Source of the DNA: Pseudoxanthomonas beigongshangi
GTDB taxonomy: Bacteria > Pseudomonadota > Gammaproteobacteria > Xanthomonadales > Xanthomonadaceae
NCBI RefSeq assembly: GCF_016820515.1
Contig: NZ_JADHDV010000002.1
Location: 55,599 to 119,598 of the forward strand
Direction: 5' to 3'
DNA length: 64,000 nt
Positions 1-12,299 of this stretch are shown here, one piece after another. A model generated the notes under the pieces. The model made no database searches, was not told the DNA's origin, and saw only the letters and a list, made by a program, of their open reading frames with translations. Every line of letters starts with the position of its first letter. The stretch's first letter is position 1. The translations under genes were made by a program, and so were the position numbers.

Positions 1-525
1 CTGCGCCTCGGTCAGCAACGCGCGCCAGCGGCGGCCGTCGTCGCCCTCGGGCAGATGCGCGAACAGGTCATCGCCGAGCACGTCGCCGATCGGCGCGAAC
101 GCCGGCAGCCGCGCATCCGGCGGCAGGCGCAGGTACCAGCGCGAAGGTTGTGGTGCATCCAGCAGCACGCCGGCATCGCCGAACAGCGGCTTCAATGCCG
201 GCAGCAACTGCGCGGTGTCCTCGGCGTCCAGCGCCAATGCCTCGCCGTAGGCGAGCATGCGCGCGCCATTCATGTCCGGCGACACGCGCGCGGGATCCGC
301 GCGCAGCCAGGTGGCGCCTTCGGCATCGCCGGCATCCAATTGCCGGGTCAGCGCCGCCACCGGCCAGTGATCGGGCACCAGCCGGAAGTGCCGGCGCAGT
401 TGTTCCCGCTCGCCCGCGTCCAGCGTCTGGCGATCCGCGCGCCCCAGTGCCCTCGCCACCTCGTCGGGCAGGCGTTGGCCGGCCAGGCGGGCGCGGGTGG
501 GCAGCAACAGGGTGGCGGTCGCCAT
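1..525 (-). CDS. rpfE: RpfE-type regulatory / phosphoglycerate-mutase-like protein, 3' end cut by window
   Basis: The first 175 residues are present; the rest lies beyond position 1. The start is ATG at 525, 8 bases after the greA stop, so it is probably the next gene of the car-greA transcript. The N-terminus has MATATLLLP, a HFRLVPDHWPVAALTRQLD stretch and the WLRADPARVSPDMNGARML block (about residues 68-90), which I recognise from the RpfE family. This family sits between recJ and greA in Xanthomonas and is often annotated as cofactor-independent phosphoglycerate-mutase-like. The biochemical role is not settled; rpf-cluster membership links it loosely to diffusible-signal-factor regulation. 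The continuous frame and family motifs support it as a gene; the function is inferred. Confidence 0.7.
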   Translation of the reverse strand, partial: MATATLLLPTRARLAGQRLPDEVARALGRADRQTLDAGEREQLRRHFRLVPDHWPVAALTRQLDAGDAEGATWLRADPARVSPDMNGARMLAYGEALALDAEDTAQLLPALKPLFGDAGVLLDAPQPSRWYLRLPPDARLPAFAPIGDVLGDDLFAHLPEGDDGRRWRALLTEAQ

Positions 526-533
526 CGCCCGGG

Positions 534-1006
534 TCAGTCGGTGTAGCTGACGCCGACGATTTCGTACTCGCGCTGGCCGGCCGGCGCGTCGATGGTGACC
601 GCGTCACCTTCGTGCTTGCCGATCAACGCGCGGGCCAGCGGCGAGGAGATCGCGATCAGGCCCTGCTTGATGTCCGCCTCCAGGTCGCCCACGACCTGGT
701 AACGCTTCTCCTCGTCGGTCTCCACGTCGGCCAGCGTCACCGTCGCGCCGAACACGATGCGCGAACCGGCGTTGAGCTTGGTGACGTCGATGATCTCCGA
801 GTGCGAAAGCTCGCTCTCCAGCTGCTTGATGCGGCCTTCGATGAATCCCTGCTGCTCGCGCGCGGCGTGGTATTCGGCGTTTTCCTTCAGATCACCGTGC
901 GCGCGCGCCTCGGCGATCGCGGTGATGACTTCCGGCCGCTTCACCGTCTTCAGCAGATCCAGTTCCTGGCGCAGCCGCTGCGCGCCCTTCATGGTCAATG
1001 GTGCTC

Positions 1007-1010
<4 letters not shown>
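534..1010 (-). CDS. greA: Transcription elongation factor GreA
   Basis: GreA rescues backtracked RNA polymerase by stimulating cleavage of the transcript 3' end in the secondary channel. The 158-residue product has the usual family length. The N-terminal coiled-coil carries the acidic tip ([19 protein letters not shown]), followed by the C-terminal FKBP-like domain with [14 protein letters not shown] and a terminal [18 protein letters not shown] at 1010 was chosen because it gives the standard length and overlaps the carB stop by four bases (GTGA), indicating translational coupling. An internal ATG at 992 would give 152 residues. It is co-directional with carB and the RpfE-type gene. Confidence 0.95.
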
Positions 1011-4249
<3,239 letters not shown>

Positions 4250-4253
4250 GGGC

Positions 4254-4865
4254 TTACTCGAAGAATTTCGGGGGGATGCCGCAGGCATCGGAGATTTCGG
4301 TGGCCATCGCCGCCAGTTGGGCATCGCTGGCCGAGGGCTGGTCCTCATCCTGATCGGTGAATTCACCGTAGCCGGACAGCTCGCGCAGGCGGCGGTACTG
4401 CGAACCGTAGGCGAAGGTCATGAAGGACACGAGCCGATCCGGCGGCATGCTGCTCGGGTCGAATCCCTGCCCTTCCCCGGCCAGCGCGTTGTCGATGGAA
4501 AATCCACCCAGTTCCTTCATCGCGTCGCCGGCGCCCTCGTCCAGCAGTTTCAGCGCGGCCTGGAACTCGTCCGGCGCCTGGTCGGCGTAGGCATCGACGG
4601 CGCGCCGCTTGCGGGCCACGAACGCCGGCCGGGCGACTTGCTGGCTGAAGCAGGCGCGCTGCTTGCCATCCAGTTCCGCCTCCAGCGCCTTCGGATCCTT
4701 TTCCATCAACTGGGCGAAGATGCGATGGATCGGGAACATGTCGACCAGATACTCGGTCATCCGCTCGCGGGCCACGGCATCGACCGTGGCCGGCGCGGCC
4801 GCGGCGGTGCCGGCGCTGGTCAGCAATCCCGCGGCCAGCAGGAGACGCAGCCGCACAGGGCTCAC
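4254..4865 (-). CDS. Exported hypothetical protein between carA and carB
   Basis: This 203-residue protein has no family I can name with certainty. It starts with GTG at 4865, overlapping the carA stop by four bases (GTGA), and ends 4 bases before carB, so it is an integral member of the car operon. The N-terminus [24 protein letters not shown] reads as a Sec signal peptide with cleavage near residue 23, giving a periplasmic helical protein. It contains one Cys in the mature part (QRACFSQQ) and another near the C-terminus ([12 protein letters not shown]), which might pair. I recall a hypothetical gene at this position in other xanthomonads. A role linked to pyrimidine synthesis cannot be deduced. 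Confidence 0.85.
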   Translation of the reverse strand: MSPVRLRLLLAAGLLTSAGTAAAAPATVDAVARERMTEYLVDMFPIHRIFAQLMEKDPKALEAELDGKQRACFSQQVARPAFVARKRRAVDAYADQAPDEFQAALKLLDEGAGDAMKELGGFSIDNALAGEGQGFDPSSMPPDRLVSFMTFAYGSQYRRLRELSGYGEFTDQDEDQPSASDAQLAAMATEISDACGIPPKFFE

Positions 4866-5989
4866 GCCGCGCGTTCCATGCTGGCGACGAAGCGGTCGAA
4901 CAGCGGCGAGACGTCATGCGGGCCGGGCGAGGCTTCCGGGTGGCCCTGGAAGGAAAACGCCGGCGCGTCGGTCAATTCGATGCCCTGGTTGGTGCCATCG
5001 AACAGCGAGCGGTGGATGACCCGCACGTTGGCCGGCAGGCTGGACTCGTCGACCGCGAAGCCGTGGTTCTGCGAGGTGATCATCACCCGGCCGGAATCCA
5101 GGTCCTGCACCGGATGGTTGGCGCCGTGGTGGCCGTGGCCCATCTTGAGGGTCTTGGCGCCGGCGGCCAGCGCCAGCAGCTGATGGCCCAGGCAGATGCC
5201 GAAAGTCGGGATTTTCTTCGCCACGAACTCGCGGATGGCGGCAATCGCGTAATCGCAGGGTTCCGGGTCGCCGGGGCCGTTGGACAGGAAAATGCCACCC
5301 GGATTCAGCGCCAGCGCGTCGGTGGCCGACGTCTGCGCCGGCACCACCGTCACCTCGCAGCCGCGTTCGGCCAGCATGCGCAGGATGTTGTGCTTGACGC
5401 CGAAGTCATAGGCCACGACCTTGAACTTCGGTTCGGCGTGGACGAACTCGCCGCGATCCAGATCCAGCTGGCCGTCCTTCCAGGCATAGCGTTCGGTGGT
5501 GGACACCACCTTGGCCAGATCCATGCCCTTCAGGCCGGGGAACTTGCGCGCCGCTTCCAGCGCCTTGTCCACGTCCACGTCCGCGCCGGCCATCAGCGCG
5601 CCGTTCTGGGCGCCACGATCGCGCAGGATGCGGGTGAGCTTGCGGGTGTCGATGCCGGCGATGGCGACGATGCCGCGGGCGATCAGCCACTCCGGCAGCG
5701 CCACCTGGCTGCGCCAGCTGCTGGGCCGGCGCGGTACGTCGCGCACGATCAGGCCGGCGCCCCAGACCTGGCGCGCTTCGTCGTCCTGGTCGGTGCAGCC
5801 GGTGTTGCCGATGTGGGGATAGGTCAGGGTGACCAGCTGGCGGGCGTAGGACGGGTCGGTCAGGATTTCCTGGTAACCGGTCATCGCGGTGTTGAACACC
5901 ACTTCGCCAACGGAAAGGCCGTCTGCGCCTACGGATTCGCCCTCGAATACGGTGCCGTCTTCGAGTACGAGGATTGCGGGTTGAGTCAC
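4862..5989 (-). CDS. carA: Carbamoyl-phosphate synthase small (glutaminase) subunit
   Basis: CarA hydrolyses glutamine and channels ammonia to CarB. The 375-residue product has the N-terminal CPSase small-chain domain ([30 protein letters not shown]) and a C-terminal class I glutamine amidotransferase domain. The nucleophile is Cys266 (GICLGHQ), and the His350/Glu352 pair lies in [11 protein letters not shown]. The start is GTG at 5989 ([12 protein letters not shown]), preceded by AAGGCG at suitable spacing. An upstream extension of the frame has low-complexity content and no conservation. It is the first gene of the car operon, downstream of the promoter at about 6.1 kb. Confidence 0.96.
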   Translation of the reverse strand: MTQPAILVLEDGTVFEGESVGADGLSVGEVVFNTAMTGYQEILTDPSYARQLVTLTYPHIGNTGCTDQDDEARQVWGAGLIVRDVPRRPSSWRSQVALPEWLIARGIVAIAGIDTRKLTRILRDRGAQNGALMAGADVDVDKALEAARKFPGLKGMDLAKVVSTTERYAWKDGQLDLDRGEFVHAEPKFKVVAYDFGVKHNILRMLAERGCEVTVVPAQTSATDALALNPGGIFLSNGPGDPEPCDYAIAAIREFVAKKIPTFGICLGHQLLALAAGAKTLKMGHGHHGANHPVQDLDSGRVMITSQNHGFAVDESSLPANVRVIHRSLFDGTNQGIELTDAPAFSFQGHPEASPGPHDVSPLFDRFVASMERAA

Positions 5990-6097
5990 GGGGTTCGCCT
6001 TGGGGTGGAGGAACCCTGCCCCTCCGACTTGCGGCTGCAAGAAACCGCGGACTCGGCGTTTTTCCGGTCCGGGGCGGTAGGTAACAGGCGAGCGGGA

Positions 6098-6130
6098 ATT
6101 ATACGGGCGAGCCCCCTCCCGCGCTACAGT
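6098..6130 (-). promoter_or_regulatory. Putative carA promoter
   Basis: On the minus strand a perfect TATAAT (plus coordinates 6098-6103) lies about 110 bases upstream of the carA GTG in an otherwise GC-rich gap. The matching -35 region, around 6121-6127, is poor (GTAGCG-like). The leader of roughly 100 bases contains a short CTTGC/GCAAG stem. I see no clear attenuator or PyrR-type structure. Confidence 0.5.
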
Positions 6131-6229
6131 TTTTTGACCGATCCACACGCCGTCCGCCGGCGGCGCGCCCGCTGTTCAGTCTGCGGGCGCGCGGAAAAGG
6201 CCGCTTTCACGGGGACCGCGTTTCCTGCG

Positions 6230-8083
6230 TCAGGGCGCCTCCGCGCCGTCCGCTCGCGACGTCCCGGCCGGCACCGGACGCCCCAAGCGCGAACGTTCGA
6301 ACCACCACAGCACGCCGGCGAAACACAGCCACCCCAGCCACCACGGCCAGGCGCTGCCGCGCCCCTCCGGCACGCCGCCGGTGGCCGCCACACGCGCGGG
6401 CCGGTCACCGACCAGCCGCAGGGTGGCCTCGCGCAATGCCATCGCCCGCAAACCAGGCGCCTCGCCGGGCGCGCGGACCGCGAACGGCCATTCCGCCTCG
6501 CCCATGCGGAGCCGATGCCATCCCCCGCGCGTGGGCCAATAGCCGGCACAGCCCGCCGCACCACCGGCGGGATCCGGCAACAGGGTCGCGACGGCACCAT
6601 CGGGCGCGGTCACCCGCGCCTGGCCGGTGATGCCGCACACGCGCACGCGCTGACCGGCGCGTGCATCCTGTTCGAACACCGGTGCGGCGCCACCGCGCGC
6701 GCGCGCCAGGGTGGCGAAGGTTCCGCTCCACAGTTCCGCGTGCAGATCGTCGCGGCCGGCGAGCGTCAACCGGTAGGTGTCGGTCAGGGGCCACACGCCG
6801 ATCCGGCCGCGTCCCTCCGCCCGCCAGCTCGCCAGCGATTTTCCCGCGGCGTCACGCACCAGGGAGACCGCGTCGGCGCTGTCATCGCGCAGATTGCGCC
6901 GGCTCAATGCCGGCGCGCCGATGGCGTCGGTATCGACCGGCGTGTCCCGGCTGCCGGCGCCCTGGCGTGCGCGCAGGCCGTCGTCATCGCGTTCGGGAAC
7001 CACCAGCCGGACTTCGTTGCCGTCGCCGCCTCCGGACACCGCCAGGCCCAGTGCCCGCAGTTGCCGGCGGGAGCCGTCCGACAACGGTCCTTCCACCCGC
7101 AGCAGCACGCCCAATCCTGCGCGCACGGCGGTCACCAGCGCCGTGCGCGACCCATCACCCAGCGTGGCCCAGCTGCGATCGTCGAGCACCAGCAGGTCGA
7201 AGCGTTCGAAGGTGGCGGCGTTCAACGCGAGCGGCGCATCGCCCAGTTGCATGCCCGCGCCGACCTGGAGCTGGACGTGCGGCGTCATCCCCGCATCGAC
7301 CATCCAGCGACGCAGGTATTTCAGTTCGGGATTGGGCGCGGCGGCCAGCACCAGCACGCGTGGCGGCGGTTCGCCCGCCACCCGGATCGGCACCTCCACG
7401 GTCTCCACCGCACCGCGCGATCGATCGGACAACCGCAGGCGGAACCCCACTTGTCCCGGCGCGCGCGCGGTGCCGCCAACGCTGAAGTCACCTGTCGCCG
7501 ACGGCGTCGCCGCATCCACCCGGCGGCCGGCCGGATCCAGCAGTTCCACCACCCCGCCCTCCAGCGCGTGCACGCGGCCGGTGACGACGAATGCGGCGCC
7601 GGGCGCAACCTGCGCCGGTGCGTCCAGGCGGACCAGCCCGCGCGGCAACGGCGTGGCGGCGAAGCGCAGGCTGTAGTCGCGTGCGGCTTCGAGATCTCGC
7701 GGTTCCAGGCCGGCGCCGACGACATGGAGTTGTCGCATGCCCGGATACCGCCGCAGCGCGGTGGCCAGATCCGGTACCCTTTCCGCATCCGGCGTGGCGG
7801 GCGCTTCAGGGAGTGCGATCACCCCATCGCCCGGAACGCGCGCGGTGCGCGGCGCCTGCGCACCGGCGGTGAGCACGGTCAGGGTGCCGCGCTGGCCTGG
7901 AACCGTTGGCGGCATCAGCGCGAAGTACAGCAGCAGCGCGTAAACCGGCTGCGCCAGCAACAGCACCAGCAGACGCCAGCGGCGCGCGGGTTCGGACGCA
8001 CGCCGCTGCCACCAGAACAGGCGCGCGATGGCGAGCACGGCGGCGAGCGCGAGCAATCCCGCCAGCAGCGTGGCCGGGGTCAT
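6230..8083 (-). CDS. Membrane protein with class I amidotransferase-like fold, last gene of the MoxR cluster
   Basis: This 617-residue protein starts with two transmembrane helices (about residues 5-25 and 38-56). A central region with beta-rich, carboxypeptidase-regulatory-like sequence follows, then a segment resembling a glutamine-amidotransferase-like fold (RVLVLAAAPNPELKYLRRWMV, FDLLVLDDRSWATL). It ends with one helix near the C-terminus (WPWWLGWLCFAGVLWWF). I see no Cys nucleophile elbow in the amidotransferase-like part, so it is probably non-catalytic. ATG at 8083 overlaps the upstream stop (ATGA). Proteins of this architecture commonly end MoxR/DUF58/BatA operons. The role is unknown; envelope stress or protein-complex assembly is inferred from context. 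Confidence 0.8.
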   Translation of the reverse strand: MTPATLLAGLLALAAVLAIARLFWWQRRASEPARRWRLLVLLLAQPVYALLLYFALMPPTVPGQRGTLTVLTAGAQAPRTARVPGDGVIALPEAPATPDAERVPDLATALRRYPGMRQLHVVGAGLEPRDLEAARDYSLRFAATPLPRGLVRLDAPAQVAPGAAFVVTGRVHALEGGVVELLDPAGRRVDAATPSATGDFSVGGTARAPGQVGFRLRLSDRSRGAVETVEVPIRVAGEPPPRVLVLAAAPNPELKYLRRWMVDAGMTPHVQLQVGAGMQLGDAPLALNAATFERFDLLVLDDRSWATLGDGSRTALVTAVRAGLGVLLRVEGPLSDGSRRQLRALGLAVSGGGDGNEVRLVVPERDDDGLRARQGAGSRDTPVDTDAIGAPALSRRNLRDDSADAVSLVRDAAGKSLASWRAEGRGRIGVWPLTDTYRLTLAGRDDLHAELWSGTFATLARARGGAAPVFEQDARAGQRVRVCGITGQARVTAPDGAVATLLPDPAGGAAGCAGYWPTRGGWHRLRMGEAEWPFAVRAPGEAPGLRAMALREATLRLVGDRPARVAATGGVPEGRGSAWPWWLGWLCFAGVLWWFERSRLGRPVPAGTSRADGAEAP

Positions 8084-10233
8084 GGCGCCCGCTCCCGTCG
8101 CAACGCATCCAGGTAGCGTTCGCCGGCGGCATCGGTGGCACGGCGTTGCACCTGTGCCGGCGGACGCACCAGCACCGGCCACAACCGTTCGCGCAGGCGC
8201 TGGCGGCAGGCCAGGCAGGCCGGATCGCCACGCACCGCGTCGATGGCGGCGAACAGCGACAGCGGATCGGCCACGCGGGTTTCGTTGTCGCGCAGCCAGC
8301 GTTGCAGCGCGTCGAGATCCGGCGCGGCGCCTTTTGTTCCCTCCGCGGCCTCTTCCAGCGCCTTCCACGCAGCGGCGGGCACCGCGTCGCCCGTCGCCGC
8401 CGGCGCGATGGCGAGTTCGCGGCGCGCCAGTCCGTCGCGCTTGCCGGTGAGCCGGCGGCTTTCGTCGATGGGCGGCAGTTCCGGTCCCACCCGCGCCAGG
8501 TAGATGCGGCTGGCCTGCTGCACTTCCTTGATGTAGCCCAGCGCCTTGTAGGCGAACGGCAGCGCCTGATCCGGACGTCCCTGGCGCAGGTGCAGCTCCG
8601 ATTGCCACATCTGGTCCAGCGCCTGCTTCAGCGTCGCGCGGGTTTCGGGATCCAGCAGGGTCGCCGCTTCGGCGTGATCGTGGGTATGGCCGTACTCGGC
8701 CAGCACGTCCTGTTCCCGGCCCATGCCTTGCGGCGCCTCCGCGGAAGCAGGTGCGGATGCGGATGCGGTGTCGCCATGATCGTGGCCGTCGTCGTCGTGA
8801 TGCGTTTCTTCGGCGTCGTTGGTCGGCGGCGGCTCGGGCTCGCCTTCGGCCTCCTCGCCCAGGAACTGGCCGTAACGCAGTCGCAGGATGCGCTGGTCCA
8901 CGCCGATTTCGTCCGAACGCCGCAGGAAGCGATCCGCGGCGAGTCGGCGCTTGTCCTTCTGCAGGGCCTCGGCGTCGAGGATGATCTGGCGCTGGCTGCG
9001 GAAGTAGGCCGGCAGCACCTTCTTGACCATCCCTTCCAGCGCGCCGTTCTCGTTGCCCGCATCGGCGGGCCAGCGCAGGATCAGGCCGGGACTGCGCGCG
9101 GACTGCGGCCGTGGCTGGCGGTTGTCCGCCACCGTCAGCTGGACGATCAGATCGTCACCGACCGCGAAACCCGCCTCCGCCAGATCCAGCGCGATGTCGA
9201 AGCGCCGCGCGGTCGCGGCGCCCTTGCCGGCCACGACCCGCGTGCGTTCGCGGAACTGGATGTTCTCGCCGCTGCCCTGCGCCAGAATCACCCGCAACTG
9301 CGCCTGCGCGGCGACGCCATGGTCGTCCTTCACCTCGAAGGACAGCGGCCAGCGACGCTGTCCCGGCGCCAGCAGGCTGAGACCGCGATCCGGCGCCAGC
9401 ACCGTGATCTGCGGCGGGCGATCGGCAATGGCGTCGATGCGATGCAGGCGCGGTGCGGGCTGCGCGGGCGCGCCCTGCGGCAACACCCGGTACAGCACCG
9501 ACTGGTCCAGGGTCATGCTGGTGGTCCAGAGATCGCCGTCGCGGGTCAGCGCGATGCGCCGGCCCTGATGGAAAACCAGTTCGGCCGCGGCCGGCTGCGG
9601 GGCGAAGCGCAGCGTCCAGGTCAGGCGGGAACCGGCCGGCGCGCGGGTGTCCAGGCGGGCTTCGTCGCGTGCGGTTTGCCGCGTATAGGCGGGCGGGACG
9701 ATGCGCAGCTGCTGTCCGACCAGGCGCGGGACGCCGGCGATCACCGGCACTTGTTCGTCACTGGGCGCGAGCCTGGCCGGCGCCGGCTTCGGCGTCGGCC
9801 ACGCCAGCAGCAGCGTGGCCGCCAGCAGGCCACCGGCCCAGCCCGCGATCAGCCAGCGCCGCGACCGGGCAGGCCGCAGTGCGGACGCGGGCACTGCGGC
9901 CAGGCGCGGTTGCAAGCGCGCGCGCTGCAAGCGCTGCAACGGATTCAGCCGCGCCGGTTCGGCGAACAGCAGATCGCTGCTGTCCTCCATCTCGCCGCGC
10001 GCGTCCAGCCGTTCCACCAGCCAATGCGCATCGAACCGGCGCGCGCGCCAGGCGGCCATCGTCGCCAGCAACACCGCGCCAGCCGCGCCGGCGATCAGCA
10101 CCGCGCTGGCGCCACCGCATCGCCAGCCCGACAGCAACGCCACCGCCAGCCACGGCAACCCGGCCAGCGCGGTATCGAGGACCGCGCGTCGTTGCGCGGT
10201 GGCCAGCAGACCTGGCAGCACGGCTGAACTCAT
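8080..10233 (-). CDS. DUF4175-like membrane protein with His/Asp-rich insert
   Basis: This 717-residue protein has hydrophobic helices near the N-terminus (about residues 20-65) and around 125-147, then a large periplasmic-type region with beta domains and a helical C-terminal part. It resembles the DUF4175 proteins of MoxR operons. An unusual insertion near residues 465-525 is rich in His, Asp, Glu and Ala: an ETHHDDDGHDHGD block, then a GHTHDHAE block, a candidate metal-binding linker. ATG at 10233 overlaps the upstream BatA-like stop (ATGA), and the downstream gene also overlaps. The family call is from overall architecture, so moderately sure. Confidence 0.78.
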   Translation of the reverse strand: MSSAVLPGLLATAQRRAVLDTALAGLPWLAVALLSGWRCGGASAVLIAGAAGAVLLATMAAWRARRFDAHWLVERLDARGEMEDSSDLLFAEPARLNPLQRLQRARLQPRLAAVPASALRPARSRRWLIAGWAGGLLAATLLLAWPTPKPAPARLAPSDEQVPVIAGVPRLVGQQLRIVPPAYTRQTARDEARLDTRAPAGSRLTWTLRFAPQPAAAELVFHQGRRIALTRDGDLWTTSMTLDQSVLYRVLPQGAPAQPAPRLHRIDAIADRPPQITVLAPDRGLSLLAPGQRRWPLSFEVKDDHGVAAQAQLRVILAQGSGENIQFRERTRVVAGKGAATARRFDIALDLAEAGFAVGDDLIVQLTVADNRQPRPQSARSPGLILRWPADAGNENGALEGMVKKVLPAYFRSQRQIILDAEALQKDKRRLAADRFLRRSDEIGVDQRILRLRYGQFLGEEAEGEPEPPPTNDAEETHHDDDGHDHGDTASASAPASAEAPQGMGREQDVLAEYGHTHDHAEAATLLDPETRATLKQALDQMWQSELHLRQGRPDQALPFAYKALGYIKEVQQASRIYLARVGPELPPIDESRRLTGKRDGLARRELAIAPAATGDAVPAAAWKALEEAAEGTKGAAPDLDALQRWLRDNETRVADPLSLFAAIDAVRGDPACLACRQRLRERLWPVLVRPPAQVQRRATDAAGERYLDALRRERAP

Positions 10234-11393
10234 GGCGCGGCGCTCCGCCTGCGCGAGGTCGCCCAGCCACGTTCCAGCACCAGCAACAGCGCTATCAACA
10301 TCGCCAGCCAGGGCTGCAGATCGCGGGGCGCCTGCGGATAGGCCGCCGCGCCGGACAGGGGTATGTAGTCACGCGCGGCCACCCGCGCAGGCGCCGGCAT
10401 CGGCTCGGCGAACAGTTCGCGCAGCCGCGCCGGAAACACCGGTTCCAGCAGTTGCGGCATGACCGAAGGCTGCAACGGACGGGTGAAGCGCAGTACGCGT
10501 CCCTGCCCCAGCGCGCCACCCTCGACGATCGTCGCGCCGGTTTCGTCGGTCCAGTAGGGCGTCATCGCGCCGACATCGCCGATCCGTGCCTGTGCATCCA
10601 GCAATGCCGTGCCGCCCGCGGCGATCCATCGGCGAATCGCCGGGGGAACCGCGCCCGGCGCCAGCCAGATCAATGCACGTGCATCGCCGGCCAATGGCTG
10701 CCCGGTATCCGCCACCGAGAGTCGGGTCGGGATCGCGGTTCCGCCACTCCAGCTCTCGACCGCCGCGCGCAGGTAACGCAGCGCGTCCTGCCGAGCTGGC
10801 GCATGACGCACGGACAGAACGGGCGGCTCGGTCGCGCCGCGCTGGAACGCCGATGGCGGCAAACGCGGCAGCTCGCGCCAGTCGACGGCGCGCGACAGCC
10901 GCGGGCGCTCGCCGTCCGCGCCATCGAACCAGGCGGGCATCCCCACCGTCAGCGCGACCTCCGGCGGCAGATCCGCATCCAGTTCGCGCAGCAGGCTGGC
11001 GGTGGGCCCCGGCGAAGCCGGCGCGGGCGAATCCAGGGGTGGAAATCCCGGCGCCAGCCAACGCGATTCCGAATCCGTTCCGCCCCACTGGCGCGCGACG
11101 CTCGCGTCCACCTCCGGCGACACCACGACCCACGGTGTTCCGCCATGGATGCCTTGCAGGACCGGCCGCGCCAGCCACAGCGCGAGCAGGGCCAGCAGCA
11201 GCAGGCGCAGGAGCAGCAAACCGCGTTCGTCGAAGCGGATGCGATGGCGTGGGCGCGGCTTCTGGCGCAGCCAGCGCAGCGCGGCGAAATCGGTCGGACG
11301 CTGTTCGCTGCGCCGCGCCAGATGAACCAGCAGCGGCAGCAGCAGCGCGCCGAGGGCAGCCAGCGCGGCGGGCAGCAGCAACGCCAGGCTCAT
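10230..11393 (-). CDS. BatA-like membrane protein (N-terminal BatA domain)
   Basis: The 387-residue product begins MSLALLLPAALAALGALLLPLLVHL, then RRSEQRPTDFAALRWLRQ, the signature of the BatA N-terminal membrane domain. A second helix (LLLLRLLLLALLALWLARPVL, around 59-79) and a C-terminal helix (LQPWLAMLIALLLVLERGW) anchor a periplasmic or cytoplasmic middle domain. In BatA families this gene lies beside MoxR and DUF58 genes, as here. Start ATG 11393 overlaps the DUF58 stop by four bases. No MIDAS-type vWA motif is obvious in the middle region, so it is BatA-like rather than a complete BatA. Confidence 0.82.
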   Translation of the reverse strand: MSLALLLPAALAALGALLLPLLVHLARRSEQRPTDFAALRWLRQKPRPRHRIRFDERGLLLLRLLLLALLALWLARPVLQGIHGGTPWVVVSPEVDASVARQWGGTDSESRWLAPGFPPLDSPAPASPGPTASLLRELDADLPPEVALTVGMPAWFDGADGERPRLSRAVDWRELPRLPPSAFQRGATEPPVLSVRHAPARQDALRYLRAAVESWSGGTAIPTRLSVADTGQPLAGDARALIWLAPGAVPPAIRRWIAAGGTALLDAQARIGDVGAMTPYWTDETGATIVEGGALGQGRVLRFTRPLQPSVMPQLLEPVFPARLRELFAEPMPAPARVAARDYIPLSGAAAYPQAPRDLQPWLAMLIALLLVLERGWATSRRRSAAP

Positions 11394-12286
11394 GCGTATT
11401 CCGCCGCGTCACGCGCGCCGAACAGCCGTCGCAGCGGCAGATCCAGTGGCTGATCCAGGAAGTGCTCGGCATGGCGGATGCCGCTGGCATCCAGGCGCGC
11501 CTTGAGCGCGCGCTGGGCTCCGGTAAAACGTGCAAGATAGTCGGCGCGCATCGCCGCGCCATCGCCCAGCAGTTCCTCGCCGGTTTCCGGATCCCGGAAA
11601 CGGTAGCCGCCGGTGAACGGAAAATCGCGCTCCTCCACGGTGAGCAGGGTGATCACCAGCACCTCGCGCCGCGCCGCCGCCAGGCGCTCGGCGATGGCCA
11701 CGCTGGCCTCGTCGAAGCAATCGCCCAGCAGCACCACCAAATCACCGGCGCCGACGCGCTCCCACAGCGGGGTGAGCTGTTCCGGCTCGGGAAACGCCCC
11801 CTGCGCGGCCAGGCCGTGCAGTTCCAGCAGCAGGCGATCGCGCTGGCGGATGCCGGTGGCCGGCGCGACCAGCCGCAGCCCGTCCGCACGCAAGGCCACC
11901 AGTCCGAACCGGTCGCCTTGCCGCAGCGCCAGTTCGCCCAGGCAGGCCGCCAGCGCCTTGGCCGCATGCAACCGCGACCAGCCGGGATTCGCGCCGTCCG
12001 CCTGCGCCATCGAGGCACTGGCGTCTATCAGGATCCACAGCGCCAGCGGGCTTTCGCGTTCGGCCTCGCGCACGAAGAAGCGATCCGAACGCGCGTACAG
12101 TTTCCAGTCGATCTGGCGCGGTTCGTCGCCCGGCTCATAGGCGCGGTACTGGGCGAACTCCAACCCCGCCCCGCGGCTGCGGCTGCGATGCAGGCCGATG
12201 CCCTGCCCGCCGATCGCGCGACGCGAGGTCAGCCGCAGATCCTTCAGGCGGCTCCGTACCTCGGGCGGGATCGGGTCGTACGACAT
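11390..12286 (-). CDS. DUF58 domain protein (vWA-like partner of MoxR)
   Basis: The 298-residue product has the DUF58 hallmark EFAQYRAYEPGDEPRQIDWKL (residues 43-63), followed by LYARSDRFFVRE, then a vWA-like segment with an intact MIDAS-type DASAS at residues 88-92. Such proteins are thought to be the metal-dependent adhesion-type partner acted on by MoxR AAA+ ATPases. ATG at 12286 follows the MoxR stop by 13 bases; upstream codons do not resemble the family. It is coupled to the BatA-like gene downstream by an ATGA overlap. Confidence 0.9.
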   Translation of the reverse strand: MSYDPIPPEVRSRLKDLRLTSRRAIGGQGIGLHRSRSRGAGLEFAQYRAYEPGDEPRQIDWKLYARSDRFFVREAERESPLALWILIDASASMAQADGANPGWSRLHAAKALAACLGELALRQGDRFGLVALRADGLRLVAPATGIRQRDRLLLELHGLAAQGAFPEPEQLTPLWERVGAGDLVVLLGDCFDEASVAIAERLAAARREVLVITLLTVEERDFPFTGGYRFRDPETGEELLGDGAAMRADYLARFTGAQRALKARLDASGIRHAEHFLDQPLDLPLRRLFGARDAAEYA

Positions 12287-12299
12287 CGGAGGTGGACGG

